Positions 41,183 to 49,551 of a DNA stretch of 64,000 bases are shown one piece after another. A program made the translations under genes and the position numbers. Source of the DNA: Pseudalkalibacillus hwajinpoensis (lineage in GTDB: Bacteria; Bacillota; Bacilli; Bacillales; Guptibacillaceae); NCBI RefSeq assembly GCF_039851965.1, contig NZ_CP156674.1, forward strand, positions 2,852,001 through 2,916,000, in the 5' to 3' direction. Each line of letters begins with the position of its first letter. Position 1 is the stretch's first letter. Under the pieces are notes generated by a model that made no database searches, was not told the origin of the DNA, and saw nothing but the letters and a program-made list of their open reading frames with translations.

Positions 41183-42781
41183 ATGAGGAAAGAACTTCAT
41201 GCTTCTTCGGAAATGAAAGGTCGGCTGATTCCGTTCGTTCAGAACGGAGATTATTTTTTTAAAAAGGCAATGAGAGCCTATCAGCAACGGAACCTTGATA
41301 AAGCAAGACAGCACCTTGAACGTGCTGTTAAGCTTGCTCCCGAAGAAGTCGATTATATATGTCAACTAGCAGCGGTACTGGCGGAATTAGGTGAATACGA
41401 AGCATCAAACGAGTGGCTGACATTTGTTCTTGACGATCTGGATCCTGACTTTTACGAATGCTATTTCTATCTAGCAAACAACTATGCGCATATGGGTCTA
41501 TTTAAGCAGACAGAAGAATATGCAAGAGCCTATCTTGAAAAAGAACCAGATGGTGAGTTTATAGAAGATGCGGAAGAACTGGTTGACCTTATTCTGTTTG
41601 AGAAATCCGAGGATATGCCTGAAGAGATTGACGAAGAGGAAAAGCTAATTCAAGAGCATGAAGAAGCTCGGAAGGCAATTGAAACAGGTCGTTTTGCTGA
41701 AGCGATTGAATTGCTAGAGCACATGACGAATGGCTATCCTGAATTCTGGCCAGCTTACAATAATCTTGCGCTTGCTTATTTCTATAATGAACAATATGAA
41801 GAAGCGATCGAAGTACTCGATGTTGTGCTGACTAAAAATGAGGGGAATTTAAATGCGGTATGTAATCTTGCATTGTTTTATGATTTCCTTGGACAACATG
41901 TGAAGCGTGATCTGATGGTTGAGCGGTTAAAGAATGTCTATCCCATTCATCCAGATCATTCGTATAAGCTTGGCAGCACGTTCGGTTTTCTTGGTGAGCA
42001 TAAGCTAGCCTTACACTGGCTCCGTAAAGTAGAAATCACGCGTGGTGTGTGGGATATTCCGTTCTATCATTGGATTGCCGTTTCTGCTTTTCAGCTTGAC
42101 CGATTAGATCTTGCAAAACGTTACTGGGAAAAGATTCTGCAACTTGATCCTTCAAGCAGTATCGCAGAAGTTCATCTCTCTGAATTAGAAAGCGGCACTC
42201 TTGAGAAAGAACGTGTAAGCTATCGCTCTCAAACGCCTCATGTAGAATTGAAGCAGGAGGAAAAGCATGAGTATCATGCACGTATGACCCATCTCATGCT
42301 TCTTTATACAAGACGTGATCCAGAAGGTGCTTCGATTCTTCAATCGTATTGTAAGCGAAAGGATGAGCCGCTTCTAATTAAGGAACTCTCTGCCTATATC
42401 GCTTTGTCAATTTCCGGCGAGCCGGTTCATGTGGTGGAGGATGGTGGCAGCTATACGGCGCAACGGCTGACTGATTTTCCTGAATACGTTTTGGCAGGTA
42501 TGAGAGTGATTGCAGAGCTTGAACAAGCAGACATAACTGACACAGATTTGCATGAGCTAATTGCAAGGATCTGGCTGCCCTGCTATGTTAAACTTTCATA
42601 TAGCGGTGATGGTTTCCAGAATGCGAAAGGAACAGCAGCTGCCATGCTTTATATGTGGGAAAAGGTGAATGAGACGAACGTATCTCAGCTTGAGATTGCA
42701 AAAGCATTTGGTATTTCTAGTTCAACCGTTTCTACGTATCGTAAAAAGCTAACCCGTTTACTCGAGCCTGAAGTGCTGTGA
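41183..42781 (+). CDS. yvcD: TPR-repeat protein (YvcD-like)
   Basis: 532 residues from ATG 41183 after AGTGGGGGAAAAC. Tetratricopeptide units cover about 20-340: AMRAYQQRNLDKARQHLERAVKLAP, YEASNEWL, LFKQTEEYARAYLE, YPEFWPAYNNLALAYFYNEQYEEAIE, LALHWLRKVE. The last about 50 residues contain a helix-turn-helix (SQLEIAKAFGISSSTVSTYRKKL). A TPR protein with a C-terminal DNA-binding helix-turn-helix suggests a regulator or scaffold; function unknown. Located before trxB as yvcD is in B. subtilis. Confidence 0.85.
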   Translation: MRKELHASSEMKGRLIPFVQNGDYFFKKAMRAYQQRNLDKARQHLERAVKLAPEEVDYICQLAAVLAELGEYEASNEWLTFVLDDLDPDFYECYFYLANNYAHMGLFKQTEEYARAYLEKEPDGEFIEDAEELVDLILFEKSEDMPEEIDEEEKLIQEHEEARKAIETGRFAEAIELLEHMTNGYPEFWPAYNNLALAYFYNEQYEEAIEVLDVVLTKNEGNLNAVCNLALFYDFLGQHVKRDLMVERLKNVYPIHPDHSYKLGSTFGFLGEHKLALHWLRKVEITRGVWDIPFYHWIAVSAFQLDRLDLAKRYWEKILQLDPSSSIAEVHLSELESGTLEKERVSYRSQTPHVELKQEEKHEYHARMTHLMLLYTRRDPEGASILQSYCKRKDEPLLIKELSAYIALSISGEPVHVVEDGGSYTAQRLTDFPEYVLAGMRVIAELEQADITDTDLHELIARIWLPCYVKLSYSGDGFQNAKGTAAAMLYMWEKVNETNVSQLEIAKAFGISSSTVSTYRKKLTRLLEPEVL

Positions 42782-42890
42782 GCAATCTGATAGACTTTTT
42801 AATGATGATCAGATATGATTTTGAATAAGAAACATTCTTCTTTAATAATAAATATAATTAATTTCTATGATCGTGAAGGAAGTGAAGCAG

Positions 42891-43841
42891 ATGAGTGAAA
42901 AAATTTATGATGTCATTATTGTCGGTGCCGGACCTGCAGGTATGACTGCAGCTGTATACACTTCTCGTGCTAATCTCGATGTTCTAATGATCGAACGCGG
43001 GATTCCGGGCGGACAAATGGCGAATACAGAAGATGTAGAAAACTATCCAGGGTTTGACAGTATTCTTGGACCGGATCTTTCAACGAAAATGTTCGAACAC
43101 GCTAAGAAATTCGGCGCACAGTACCAATATGGCGATGTGAAAGAAATTCGTGACAATGGGGACTATAAAACGGTTGTTTCTGGTAATCAGGAATTTCATG
43201 CAAAAGCGATTATCGTCACAAGTGGTGCTGAATACAAGAAAATTGGTGTACCAGGAGAAGCTGAATATAGTGGCCGCGGGGTTTCTTACTGCGCTGTGTG
43301 TGATGGTGCATTCTTTAAGAACAAAGAGCTTGTGGTTGTTGGCGGGGGAGACTCTGCTGTTGAAGAGGGCGTTTATTTAACACGCTTCGCTTCTAAAGTA
43401 ACAATTGTTCATAGACGTGATCAGCTTCGCGCACAGAAAATTCTTCAACAACGTGCGTTTGATAATGAGAAAATCGATTTCATCTGGAACCATACCGTGA
43501 AAGAAATCCTTGGTGAAAATGGTAAAGTGACGAAAACACTTCTTGTGAACACGGTAACTGGGGAAGAACGTGAATTTAGCGCAGATGGTGTCTTTATTTA
43601 CATCGGTATGCTTCCACTAAATCAAGCTGTTAGCGGTCTTGATATTACGAATGAAGAAGGTTACATTGTAACTGACGAAAACATGGCAACAAAAGTGCCA
43701 GGTATTTATGCAGCGGGAGATATCCGCGACAAAATGCTTCGCCAGATTGTAACAGCAACAGGAGACGGTAGTAATGCTGCACAGTCTGTTCAGCATTACA
43801 TCGAGTCACTCGAAGACGCCGGTAAAAAAGCGTTTGTTTAA
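42891..43841 (+). CDS. trxB: thioredoxin reductase
   Basis: 316 residues from ATG 42891 (GGAAGTG). NADPH-dependent flavoenzyme reducing thioredoxin. FAD fingerprint VGAGPAGMTAAVYTSRA near residue 12, redox-active CAVCDG (Cys about 137 and 140), NADPH fingerprint VGGGDSAVEEGVYL, and the C-terminal GIYAAGDIRDKMLRQIVTATGDG. A strong terminator follows. Confidence 0.97.
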   Translation: MSEKIYDVIIVGAGPAGMTAAVYTSRANLDVLMIERGIPGGQMANTEDVENYPGFDSILGPDLSTKMFEHAKKFGAQYQYGDVKEIRDNGDYKTVVSGNQEFHAKAIIVTSGAEYKKIGVPGEAEYSGRGVSYCAVCDGAFFKNKELVVVGGGDSAVEEGVYLTRFASKVTIVHRRDQLRAQKILQQRAFDNEKIDFIWNHTVKEILGENGKVTKTLLVNTVTGEEREFSADGVFIYIGMLPLNQAVSGLDITNEEGYIVTDENMATKVPGIYAAGDIRDKMLRQIVTATGDGSNAAQSVQHYIESLEDAGKKAFV

Positions 43842-43863
43842 TAACGAGGCTGAACAGAAATAC

Positions 43864-43896
43864 AAAAGCAGAGAATCTCAGGATTCTCTGCTTTTT
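43864..43896 (+). terminator. terminator after trxB
   Basis: AAAAGCAGAGAATC and GATTCTCTGCTTTT form a perfect 14-bp stem around TCAG. Confidence 0.93.
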
Positions 43897-43922
43897 CGAC
43901 ATGTTTCGGGTGATTTCTGGTA

Positions 43923-43945
43923 GTGCCTGTCACTTTGACAGACAC
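43923..43945. repeat. short inverted repeat (GTGCCTGTCA / TGACAGACAC)
   Basis: Ten-base arms with one mismatch and a CTT loop, 27 bases beyond the trxB terminator. It is of the same general kind as the palindrome at 28093 but not the same sequence. Confidence 0.7.
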
Positions 43946-44011
43946 CCGTAATTCGGTTTTAATTTTGTTGTAACAGCAGTGAAACAATAATGGGATATAC
44001 TATATATAGAT

Positions 44012-44071
44012 TTGACCCCCCCTTTAAAATAATTTACATTTTGCACGGGCATTTGCTCCGTGCTCTTTTTT
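44012..44071 (+). other. promoter-like boxes running into a terminator-like hairpin, no ORF
   Basis: The 395-base gap between trxB and yvcI contains TTGACC (44012-44017) and TACATT (44035-44040) at 17-base spacing, then GCACGG (44043-44048) and CCGTGC (44058-44063) with TCTTTTTTT after. A start predicted from those boxes would fall inside the hairpin, so promoter and terminator cannot both serve the same transcript. The hairpin may end a short RNA begun further upstream. Confidence 0.4.
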
Positions 44072-44129
44072 TGCAGCGATTTATCCTTCTTATAGTAGCC
44101 GCTGATTTTTCTTCTTCAACCCGCTCTCA

Positions 44130-44158
44130 TTGTTCATGATAAGCAATCATAGTATACT
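44130..44158 (+). promoter_or_regulatory. promoter of the yvcI-rapZ-glmR-whiA operon
   Basis: TTGTTC (44130-44135), 17 bases, TATACT (44153-44158). The -10 lies inside the 14-base palindrome CATAGTATACTATG (44148-44161), which could be an operator. Confidence 0.6.
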
Positions 44159-44236
44159 ATGAATAGAAAATCTTGAAGTCTGTATATACACGGACTCTCG
44201 TATAAAAAATCGGATTGCCGAATTGAGGTGACAATT

Positions 44237-44701
44237 GTGCAACGCGTAACAAACTGTATTTTAAACGACGAAGCCCATGATCGAGTACTCTTATTGAAAA
44301 AACCAAGACGTGGATGGTGGGTTGCACCAGGTGGGAAAATGGAATCGGAAGAATCGATTCGTGATTCGGTGATTCGAGAGTTTCGAGAAGAAACAGGTGT
44401 GTATTTAAAAAACCCAAAACTTAAAGGTATTTTCACGTTCATTATTAAAGAAAATGACGTAACGAAATCTGAATGGATGATGTTTACTTTCCTTGCGACA
44501 GAATATGATGGAGAGCCGGTTGAAAAGTCGGAAGAAGGCATAGTTTCCTGGATAAAGACAGACGAAGTGAGTGAACTTCCAATGGCTCCAGGTGATTATC
44601 ATATCCTTGATTATATGATGAAAGGTCACGGCATTATTTATGGAACTTTCACGTATACGCCAGATTTCAAGCTGCTTTCTTATAGACTTGACCCGTCTTA
44701 A
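44237..44701 (+). CDS. yvcI: Nudix hydrolase YvcI
   Basis: 154 residues from GTG 44237, six bases after GAGGTG; the N-terminus MQRVTNCIL matches YvcI. Nudix box GGKMESEESIRDSVIREFREETGV (about 31-54) is complete with its metal-binding REFREE. Family members hydrolyse nucleoside diphosphates linked to other groups; the substrate is unknown. First gene of the operon with rapZ, glmR and whiA, as in B. subtilis. Confidence 0.93.
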   Translation: MQRVTNCILNDEAHDRVLLLKKPRRGWWVAPGGKMESEESIRDSVIREFREETGVYLKNPKLKGIFTFIIKENDVTKSEWMMFTFLATEYDGEPVEKSEEGIVSWIKTDEVSELPMAPGDYHILDYMMKGHGIIYGTFTYTPDFKLLSYRLDPS

Positions 44702-44744
44702 AGTAGGGTGATACTAAGAGAAACTGAGAAATGGAGTGGGGAAA

Positions 44745-45632
44745 ATGACCGAATCTAAAGATAAGCGTATCCATATGGTCATTATTACGGGAATGAGTGG
44801 CGCCGGAAAAACGGTAGCGATGCAATGTTTTGAGGATATTGGTTATTTCTGTATCGATAATTTGCCGCCAACACTTTTACCGAAATTTGTTGAAATGGTT
44901 GATGGATCAGACGGGAAGTTGAACAAGGTAGCACTTGTGATGGACCTGCGCGGTGGTGCTTTCTTCGAGCATCTTGTAGAAGCTGTCGATCACCTCGGTG
45001 TTCATGATAAGCTCGATGCGGAAATTCTATTCCTTGATTCAAAGGATTCTACTCTTGTTCAACGCTATAAAGAAACGAGAAGATCTCATCCCCTTGCACC
45101 AGAAGGACTCCCACTCGAAGGAATCAAGCGAGAAAGAGGTATGCTTGAAGAACTTAAGGGACGGTCCCAACAAATTATTGATACGAGTGATATTAAACCG
45201 GTTCAGCTCCGCGAGAAAATTATGGATCGCTTCTCTAATAACGAAAAAGAAAATTTCGGAGTTAACGTCATGTCTTTCGGATTTAAATATGGAATTCCGA
45301 TTGATGCTGATCTTGTCTTTGATATTCGTTTTCTACCCAATCCTCATTATGTGGAGCATTTACGTCCAAAAACAGGAGTAGACGAAGAAGTCGCGAACTA
45401 TGTATTTAAGTGGAAAGAAACACAGACATTTCTTGATAAATTGATTGATATGCTGGCCTATATGCTTCCCCAATATAAAAGAGAAGGGAAAAGTCAGCTC
45501 GTGATTGGAATTGGTTGTACGGGTGGCAAGCACCGATCGGTTGCATTTGCCGAATATATCGGCCATCATTTCGAACCGGAGTACCGTACCAATATTACGC
45601 ATAGGGATGTTGAAAAAGGAAAGGGTCATTAA
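44745..45632 (+). CDS. rapZ: RapZ/YvcJ, RNase adapter-type nucleotide-binding protein
   Basis: 295 residues. Walker A GMSGAGKT (about 12-19), then DNLPPTLLPKF, and the conserved C-terminal half FGFKYGIPIDADLVFDIRFLPNPHYV, GCTGGKHRSV. In E. coli RapZ tunes GlmZ/glmS; in B. subtilis YvcJ is a GTP-hydrolysing protein that affects competence. It probably senses wall-precursor or carbon signals together with the adjacent GlmR. glmR starts four bases after its stop. Confidence 0.95.
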   Translation: MTESKDKRIHMVIITGMSGAGKTVAMQCFEDIGYFCIDNLPPTLLPKFVEMVDGSDGKLNKVALVMDLRGGAFFEHLVEAVDHLGVHDKLDAEILFLDSKDSTLVQRYKETRRSHPLAPEGLPLEGIKRERGMLEELKGRSQQIIDTSDIKPVQLREKIMDRFSNNEKENFGVNVMSFGFKYGIPIDADLVFDIRFLPNPHYVEHLRPKTGVDEEVANYVFKWKETQTFLDKLIDMLAYMLPQYKREGKSQLVIGIGCTGGKHRSVAFAEYIGHHFEPEYRTNITHRDVEKGKGH

Positions 45633-45636
45633 ATAT

Positions 45637-46602
45637 ATGGATGACACGAATCTGCCAAAAGTCGTTGTCATTGGCGGTGGAACAGGATTGTCGGTGCTAC
45701 TTCGTGGACTCAAAAAATTCCCTGTCGACATTACAGCGATTGTCACAGTCGCAGATGATGGGGGAAGTTCAGGACGATTGCGTGACGAGTTTGATATTCC
45801 TCCTCCTGGTGATGTGCGAAACGTTATTACTGCTTTATCAGAAGTTGAACCTCTTCTTGAGGGACTGATGCAACATCGTTTTAAGAATGGGAATGGTCTT
45901 TCAGGCCATTCGCTAGGTAATTTGATGCTTGCTGCAATGACAGACATTACGGGTGACTTTGTTCAGGGTGTAAGAGAAATGTGCCGGGTACTTAACGTGC
46001 GCGGTAAAGTACTACCTGCTTCGAATCAAAGTGTTGTTCTACATGCTGAAATGCGTGATGGAACATTTGTCAAAGGCGAATCTCAAATTCCAAAAACGAA
46101 CAAAAAAATTAAGAAGGTCTTTCTCTCACCTCCGGGTATTAAAGCCCTTCCAGAATCTCTACAGGCAATTCGTGAAGCAGACCTGATTGTACTAGGTCCC
46201 GGAAGCCTTTATACAAGCATACTGCCAAACTTACTTGTACCTGGAATTGCGCATGAAATTCAACATGCTAAAGCGAGGAAAGTATACGTGTGTAATGTTA
46301 TGACGCAGCTTGGTGAGACGGAGAATTATACAGCGAGTGACCATGTGAAGGCGCTCATTGATCACATCGGCTATAAACTTATGGATACCATTATTGTAAA
46401 TGAACAAATGATTCCAGCTTTTTATGCAAAACGCTATGCTGAAGAACGTGCAGAGGTTGTGCAATATGACGAAAATCGTCTAAAGAGCTTTGGTTTTCAT
46501 GTAATCAGTGATAAAATTATCCAATACGATGAGCAATATATACGCCACGATGCGAAAAAGATATCGTCGATTCTTTTATCTTTATTAAACGATAAAAAGT
46601 GA
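45637..46602 (+). CDS. glmR: GlmR (YvcK), gluconeogenesis and cell-wall regulator
   Basis: 321 residues from ATG 45637; ATG 45607 in frame lies inside rapZ and is less likely. It has the CofD-like fold: VVVIGGGTGLSVLLRGL at the N-terminus, VTVADDGGSSGRLRDEFDIPPPGDVRN and GPGSLYTSILPNLLV. In B. subtilis it binds UDP-GlcNAc and stimulates GlmS, needed on gluconeogenic carbon. The preceding ribosome site (AAAGGG) is modest, consistent with coupling to rapZ. Confidence 0.95.
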   Translation: MDDTNLPKVVVIGGGTGLSVLLRGLKKFPVDITAIVTVADDGGSSGRLRDEFDIPPPGDVRNVITALSEVEPLLEGLMQHRFKNGNGLSGHSLGNLMLAAMTDITGDFVQGVREMCRVLNVRGKVLPASNQSVVLHAEMRDGTFVKGESQIPKTNKKIKKVFLSPPGIKALPESLQAIREADLIVLGPGSLYTSILPNLLVPGIAHEIQHAKARKVYVCNVMTQLGETENYTASDHVKALIDHIGYKLMDTIIVNEQMIPAFYAKRYAEERAEVVQYDENRLKSFGFHVISDKIIQYDEQYIRHDAKKISSILLSLLNDKK

Positions 46603-46648
46603 TGATGAAGGGTCAGTGGGGCCCCTGCATGGAAAAGGGGGGATGGTA

Positions 46649-47590
46649 ATGTCGTTTGCTGCTGATACAAAGAAAGAGTTAACTCAATTAGAAAGTAAGC
46701 CCTGTTGTGCGAGATCAGAGCTTGCAGCATTAATTCGAATGAATGGATCAATATCGTTTGGAAACAGACAATTGATTTTAAACATTCCAACGGAACATGC
46801 TGCCATTGCAAGAAGGATTTATACACTAATAAAGCGGATCTATCATTATGATGTAGAATTACTTGTCCGTAAAAAAATGCGTCTAAAGAAGAACAATGTT
46901 TATATTGTTCGCGTGTCAGCAAAAGCGAGAGAACTCCTTGAGGATCTTGGTATTATGGATAACGCTTTTACCTTCACAAGAACGATTCCGAAAGATTTTA
47001 CGAAAAAATCCTGCTGCAAACGCTCTTATTTAAGAGGGGCTTTTCTAGCAGGTGGATCTATTAACCATCCTGAAACTTCTTACCATCTAGAGATTTTCTC
47101 AATGTATGAAGAACATACTGAATCGCTTTGTGAATTGATGAATGATTTCGGGTTAAACGCCAAAATGCTTGAACGGAAAAAAGGGTACATTGTTTATATT
47201 AAAGAAGGCGAGAAAATCACAGAATTCCTCAGTGTAGTTGGCGCTCATCGGGCGTTGTTGTATTTTGAGGATGTTCGAATTATGAAGGACATGCGTAATT
47301 CCGTTAACCGGATTGTGAACTGTGAAACGGCCAACCTGAATAAAACAGTTGGCGCAGCTTTCCGCCAGGTTGAGAATATTCGTTTTATCCAGAGGGAAGT
47401 CGGGCTTGAAATACTTCCAGACAAATTAAGAGAGATTGCTGAACTTCGTGTGAAACATCAGGATGTTACTCTGAAAGAGCTTGGTGAAATGGTAACTGGG
47501 GGAGCGATTAGTAAATCTGGTATTAATCATCGGCTTAGGAAAATTGACCAGATTGCTGACAAACTTCGTTCTGGGAAACCAATCTCATAA
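46649..47590 (+). CDS. whiA: WhiA, DNA-binding protein
   Basis: 313 residues from ATG 46649 behind AAAAGGGGGGATGG. N-terminal LAGLIDADG homing-endonuclease-like fold (about 1-210, with RSYLRGAFLAGGSINHPETSYHLEI) lacking nuclease residues, and a C-terminal helix-turn-helix (about 225-310, LRVKHQDVTLKELGEMV, SGINHRLRKI). In Bacillus it affects division and chromosome segregation, in actinobacteria sporulation. Confidence 0.95.
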   Translation: MSFAADTKKELTQLESKPCCARSELAALIRMNGSISFGNRQLILNIPTEHAAIARRIYTLIKRIYHYDVELLVRKKMRLKKNNVYIVRVSAKARELLEDLGIMDNAFTFTRTIPKDFTKKSCCKRSYLRGAFLAGGSINHPETSYHLEIFSMYEEHTESLCELMNDFGLNAKMLERKKGYIVYIKEGEKITEFLSVVGAHRALLYFEDVRIMKDMRNSVNRIVNCETANLNKTVGAAFRQVENIRFIQREVGLEILPDKLREIAELRVKHQDVTLKELGEMVTGGAISKSGINHRLRKIDQIADKLRSGKPIS

Positions 47591-47601
47591 CCACCATAAA
47601 T

Positions 47602-47706
47602 AAGAAAATGAAGGCTTCCACCTTATGGTGGATAGCCAGGTTTTCTAATCCATATCGGGATAAGAAAAACGACTTCCACGATCATTTTGTGGAAACACGT
47701 TTTTCT
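47602..47706 (+). repeat. two tandem hairpins of related sequence after whiA
   Basis: Hairpin 1 (47602-47646): AGAAAA, GGC-TT-CCACC, TTAT, GGTGG-ATA-GCC, TTTTCT. Hairpin 2 (47662-47706): AGAAAAACG, TCCAC, loop, GTGGA, CGTTTTTCT. They share AAGAAAA...CTTCCAC...GTGGA...TTTTCT. Either could end whiA transcription, but tandem similarity suggests duplication. Confidence 0.7.
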
Positions 47707-47771
47707 AAATTTTTCTGAGGTTAAGATAGCGCTTACTTATTTTAAAAGATAAGAAAGTATAGAATTCAGTG

Positions 47772-47888
47772 ATGTCGAGCTCCAGGGCCCAGGTTTTCCG
47801 AGTCGCTTGACCTTTCGCTCTGAACACATGTTCAAATCGAAAGGTTCTAGCGCTTGTTGGACCTAAAAGGGCACTTGCGCTTTTCTTA
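47772..47888 (+). repeat. dispersed structured repeat ahead of crh
   Basis: Begins GATGTCGAGCTCCAGGGCCC and ends CACTTGCGCTTTTC. Inside, ACCTTTCG (47810-47817) pairs with CGAAAGGT (47838-47845) around GAACA-CA-TGTTC; the flanking CGCTT/AGCGC adds pairing. From memory this resembles a GAGCTCCAG...GCGCTTTTC repeat common in Bacillaceae; only one copy is in this window. Together with the tandem hairpins it fills the 331-base whiA-crh gap. Confidence 0.6.
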
Positions 47889-47921
47889 TCAGCTGTTTGA
47901 AATAAGAGGAGGAATGGACAA

Positions 47922-48176
47922 GTGGTTCAAAAAGAAGTGGTCGTTACATTGGATACAGGATTACAAGCACGACCTGCGGCGCTTTTCGTGCAGGAAGCCA
48001 ATCGATTCAACTCAGACATTTTTCTTGAAAAAGATGGAAAGAAAGTAAATGCAAAGAGCATTATGGGGATTATGAGTCTTGCTGTTGGTACTGGAGCTTC
48101 AGTGGTACTTACAGTTAAAGGTAACGATGAAGAAGACGCTATTTCATCACTGATTGATTTTGTTCAAAAAGACTAA
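47922..48176 (+). CDS. crh: Crh, HPr-like catabolite repression protein
   Basis: 84 residues from GTG 47922 behind GAGGAGGA. It is an HPr paralogue in which the PTS phospho-histidine is replaced by glutamine: TGLQARPAA, Gln at residue 15. Ser46 (NAKSIMGIMSL) is kept, so HprK can phosphorylate it and it can act with CcpA, but it cannot take part in sugar phosphotransfer. Converges with clpP across a shared terminator. Confidence 0.96.
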   Translation: MVQKEVVVTLDTGLQARPAALFVQEANRFNSDIFLEKDGKKVNAKSIMGIMSLAVGTGASVVLTVKGNDEEDAISSLIDFVQKD

Positions 48177-48210
48177 AAAAACGCCTTTCCCAATTGGGAA
48201 AGGCGTTTTT
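48176..48210. terminator. bidirectional terminator between crh and clpP
   Basis: A perfect 15-bp stem (AAAAACGCCTTTCCC with its complement) around AATT; A-run on one side and T-run on the other serve both convergent genes. Confidence 0.95.
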
Positions 48211-48217
48211 AAGCTGC

Positions 48218-48802
48218 TTATGCTTTTTTCTCCATTACTTCATCAATCAAACCATACTCTTTCGCTTCGGTTGCTTCCATGAAACGGTCACGGTCTGTGT
48301 CACGATCAATTTGTTCAATCGGTTGACCAGTGCGGTCAGAAAGAATCTTGTTAAGCTTTTCACGCATTTGAATGATGCGCTTCGCATGGATTTCAATATC
48401 AGACGCTTGACCCTGTGTACCACCAAGCGGTTGGTGAATCATAACTTCACTGTTAGGAAGTGCATAACGCTTTCCTGGTTCACCTGAGGCTAGTAGGAAT
48501 GCGCCCATTGAAGCTGCCATACCAATACAGATGGTTGAAACTTTTGGTTTAATAAACTGCATTGTATCATAGATCGCCATACCGGCTGTAATTGAGCCAC
48601 CCGGGCTGTTGATGTAAAGAGAGATGTCTTTATCAGGGTCTTCAGCTGCAAGAAACAAGAGCTGAGCTACTACTGCGTTTGAAACGTTGTCGTCAATCGC
48701 TGTTCCGAGCATAATGATACGGTCCTTAAGAAGACGAGAATAAATGTCGTACGCTCTTTCACCGCGGTTTGTTTGTTCAATTACCGTTGGAATTAAAACC
48801 AT
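48218..48802 (-). CDS. clpP: ClpP, ATP-dependent Clp protease proteolytic subunit
   Basis: 194 residues. Tetradecameric serine protease that degrades unfolded and regulatory proteins with ClpC, ClpX or ClpE. Catalytic Ser in GMAASMGAFLLA (about 98), His in MIHQPLGG (about 123), Asp in DTDRDRFMEA region (about 172). N-terminal VLIPTVIEQTNRGERAYDIYSRLLKDRII. A CtsR box overlaps its promoter. Confidence 0.98.
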   Translation of the reverse strand: MVLIPTVIEQTNRGERAYDIYSRLLKDRIIMLGTAIDDNVSNAVVAQLLFLAAEDPDKDISLYINSPGGSITAGMAIYDTMQFIKPKVSTICIGMAASMGAFLLASGEPGKRYALPNSEVMIHQPLGGTQGQASDIEIHAKRIIQMREKLNKILSDRTGQPIEQIDRDTDRDRFMEATEAKEYGLIDEVMEKKA

Positions 48803-48850
48803 TCTAAATTCCTCCCTTATATTCGTTGGATATGTAGTTGCTGTACGTTC

Positions 48851-48880
48851 ATCATACCTAAAAGGTCAATATAGGTCAAA
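48851..48880 (-). promoter_or_regulatory. clpP promoter with CtsR operator
   Basis: Minus-strand TTGACC (48879 down to 48874), 17 bases, TATGAT (48856-48851). The heptad direct repeat GGTCAAT-ATA-GGTCAAA at 48864-48880 (plus strand) matches the CtsR box with one mismatch and covers the -35, so repression by CtsR and induction by heat are expected. Confidence 0.85.
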
Positions 48881-48966
48881 TGATGTGCTGTTCAATTTTC
48901 ATAAAGTTTTAAAGGGAGCTAAATACCCCTGTCCACCTACATCCATTTTCCCCGCATCCCTGTATT

Positions 48967-49353
48967 TTAAACGGAGGGAGTGTTCCTTTTTTTAAAGCGG
49001 CTGTCCGCTAAAAAGTAAGCTGTTATTCTTCTTTCAACCTGGTTTCTAATTTGAACGGAGGTGTATCGGTACGTTTGATTATAGCCGCGGCAGTATACCT
49101 TGCAAATGACAATATCCTCTTTAGTATCTTCTACCGAAACACGAATTCCCCTGTCATGAAGAATGGATTTCGCATGCTTTAGATCAGAAGAAGCAAGTGA
49201 AAAGGCATAACGAATCAGTTCCAGGTAAGGGCGTGGAAGCTTCATTTTTGAATGCTGAATCCATTTCGTATCGAGCTCCAGCACTCTTTTTAAGTATGGA
49301 AGCAACAAATAATTCCGTATTGCCTCTGACTCTTCTTTACTTAATTGGAACAT
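48967..49353 (-). CDS. conserved small protein of unknown function
   Basis: 128 residues, start ATG 49353 eight bases after AGGCGG. Mostly helical, basic: LSKEESEAIRNYLLLPYLKRVLELD, then helical LIRYAFSLASSDLKHAKSILHDRG, and a beta-like VICKVYCRGYNQTYRYTSVQIRNQVERR. No signal peptide, no membrane span. I recall distant similarity to small Bacillus proteins such as YhjD but cannot verify this. Head-to-head with tRNA-Arg and tandem to clpP. Confidence 0.7.
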   Translation of the reverse strand: MFQLSKEESEAIRNYLLLPYLKRVLELDTKWIQHSKMKLPRPYLELIRYAFSLASSDLKHAKSILHDRGIRVSVEDTKEDIVICKVYCRGYNQTYRYTSVQIRNQVERRITAYFLADSRFKKRNTPSV

Positions 49354-49502
49354 GAAAGTCACCGCCTATAAGAACGTGTGTTTGGTGTAACCTTACTATG
49401 AGACAATTGAGACGTCAAGAACATAAGGGAAGGTAAAAAGTAGAAGCGGGACTCTTTGACTTGTTTTGCAGGTGAAAGGCAGGATAGAAGCGAAAAAGCA
49501 TC

Positions 49503-49531
49503 TTGCAAAATAAAAAATGATCACGTATAAT
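49503..49531 (+). promoter_or_regulatory. promoter of tRNA-Arg
   Basis: TTGCAA (49503-49508), 17 bases, TATAAT (49526-49531), 20 bases ahead of the tRNA. Confidence 0.75.
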
Positions 49532-49551
49532 TATCCTTGCGCTTAAGATGC

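Noticed and set aside
45360..45947. 195-codon minus-strand ORF antisense to rapZ-glmR
   Set aside because: It crosses two well-supported plus-strand genes, has no ribosome site and no protein-like pattern.
47854..48048. 64-codon ORF overlapping the start of crh
   Set aside because: It is out of frame with the clearly recognised Crh and begins in the dispersed repeat.
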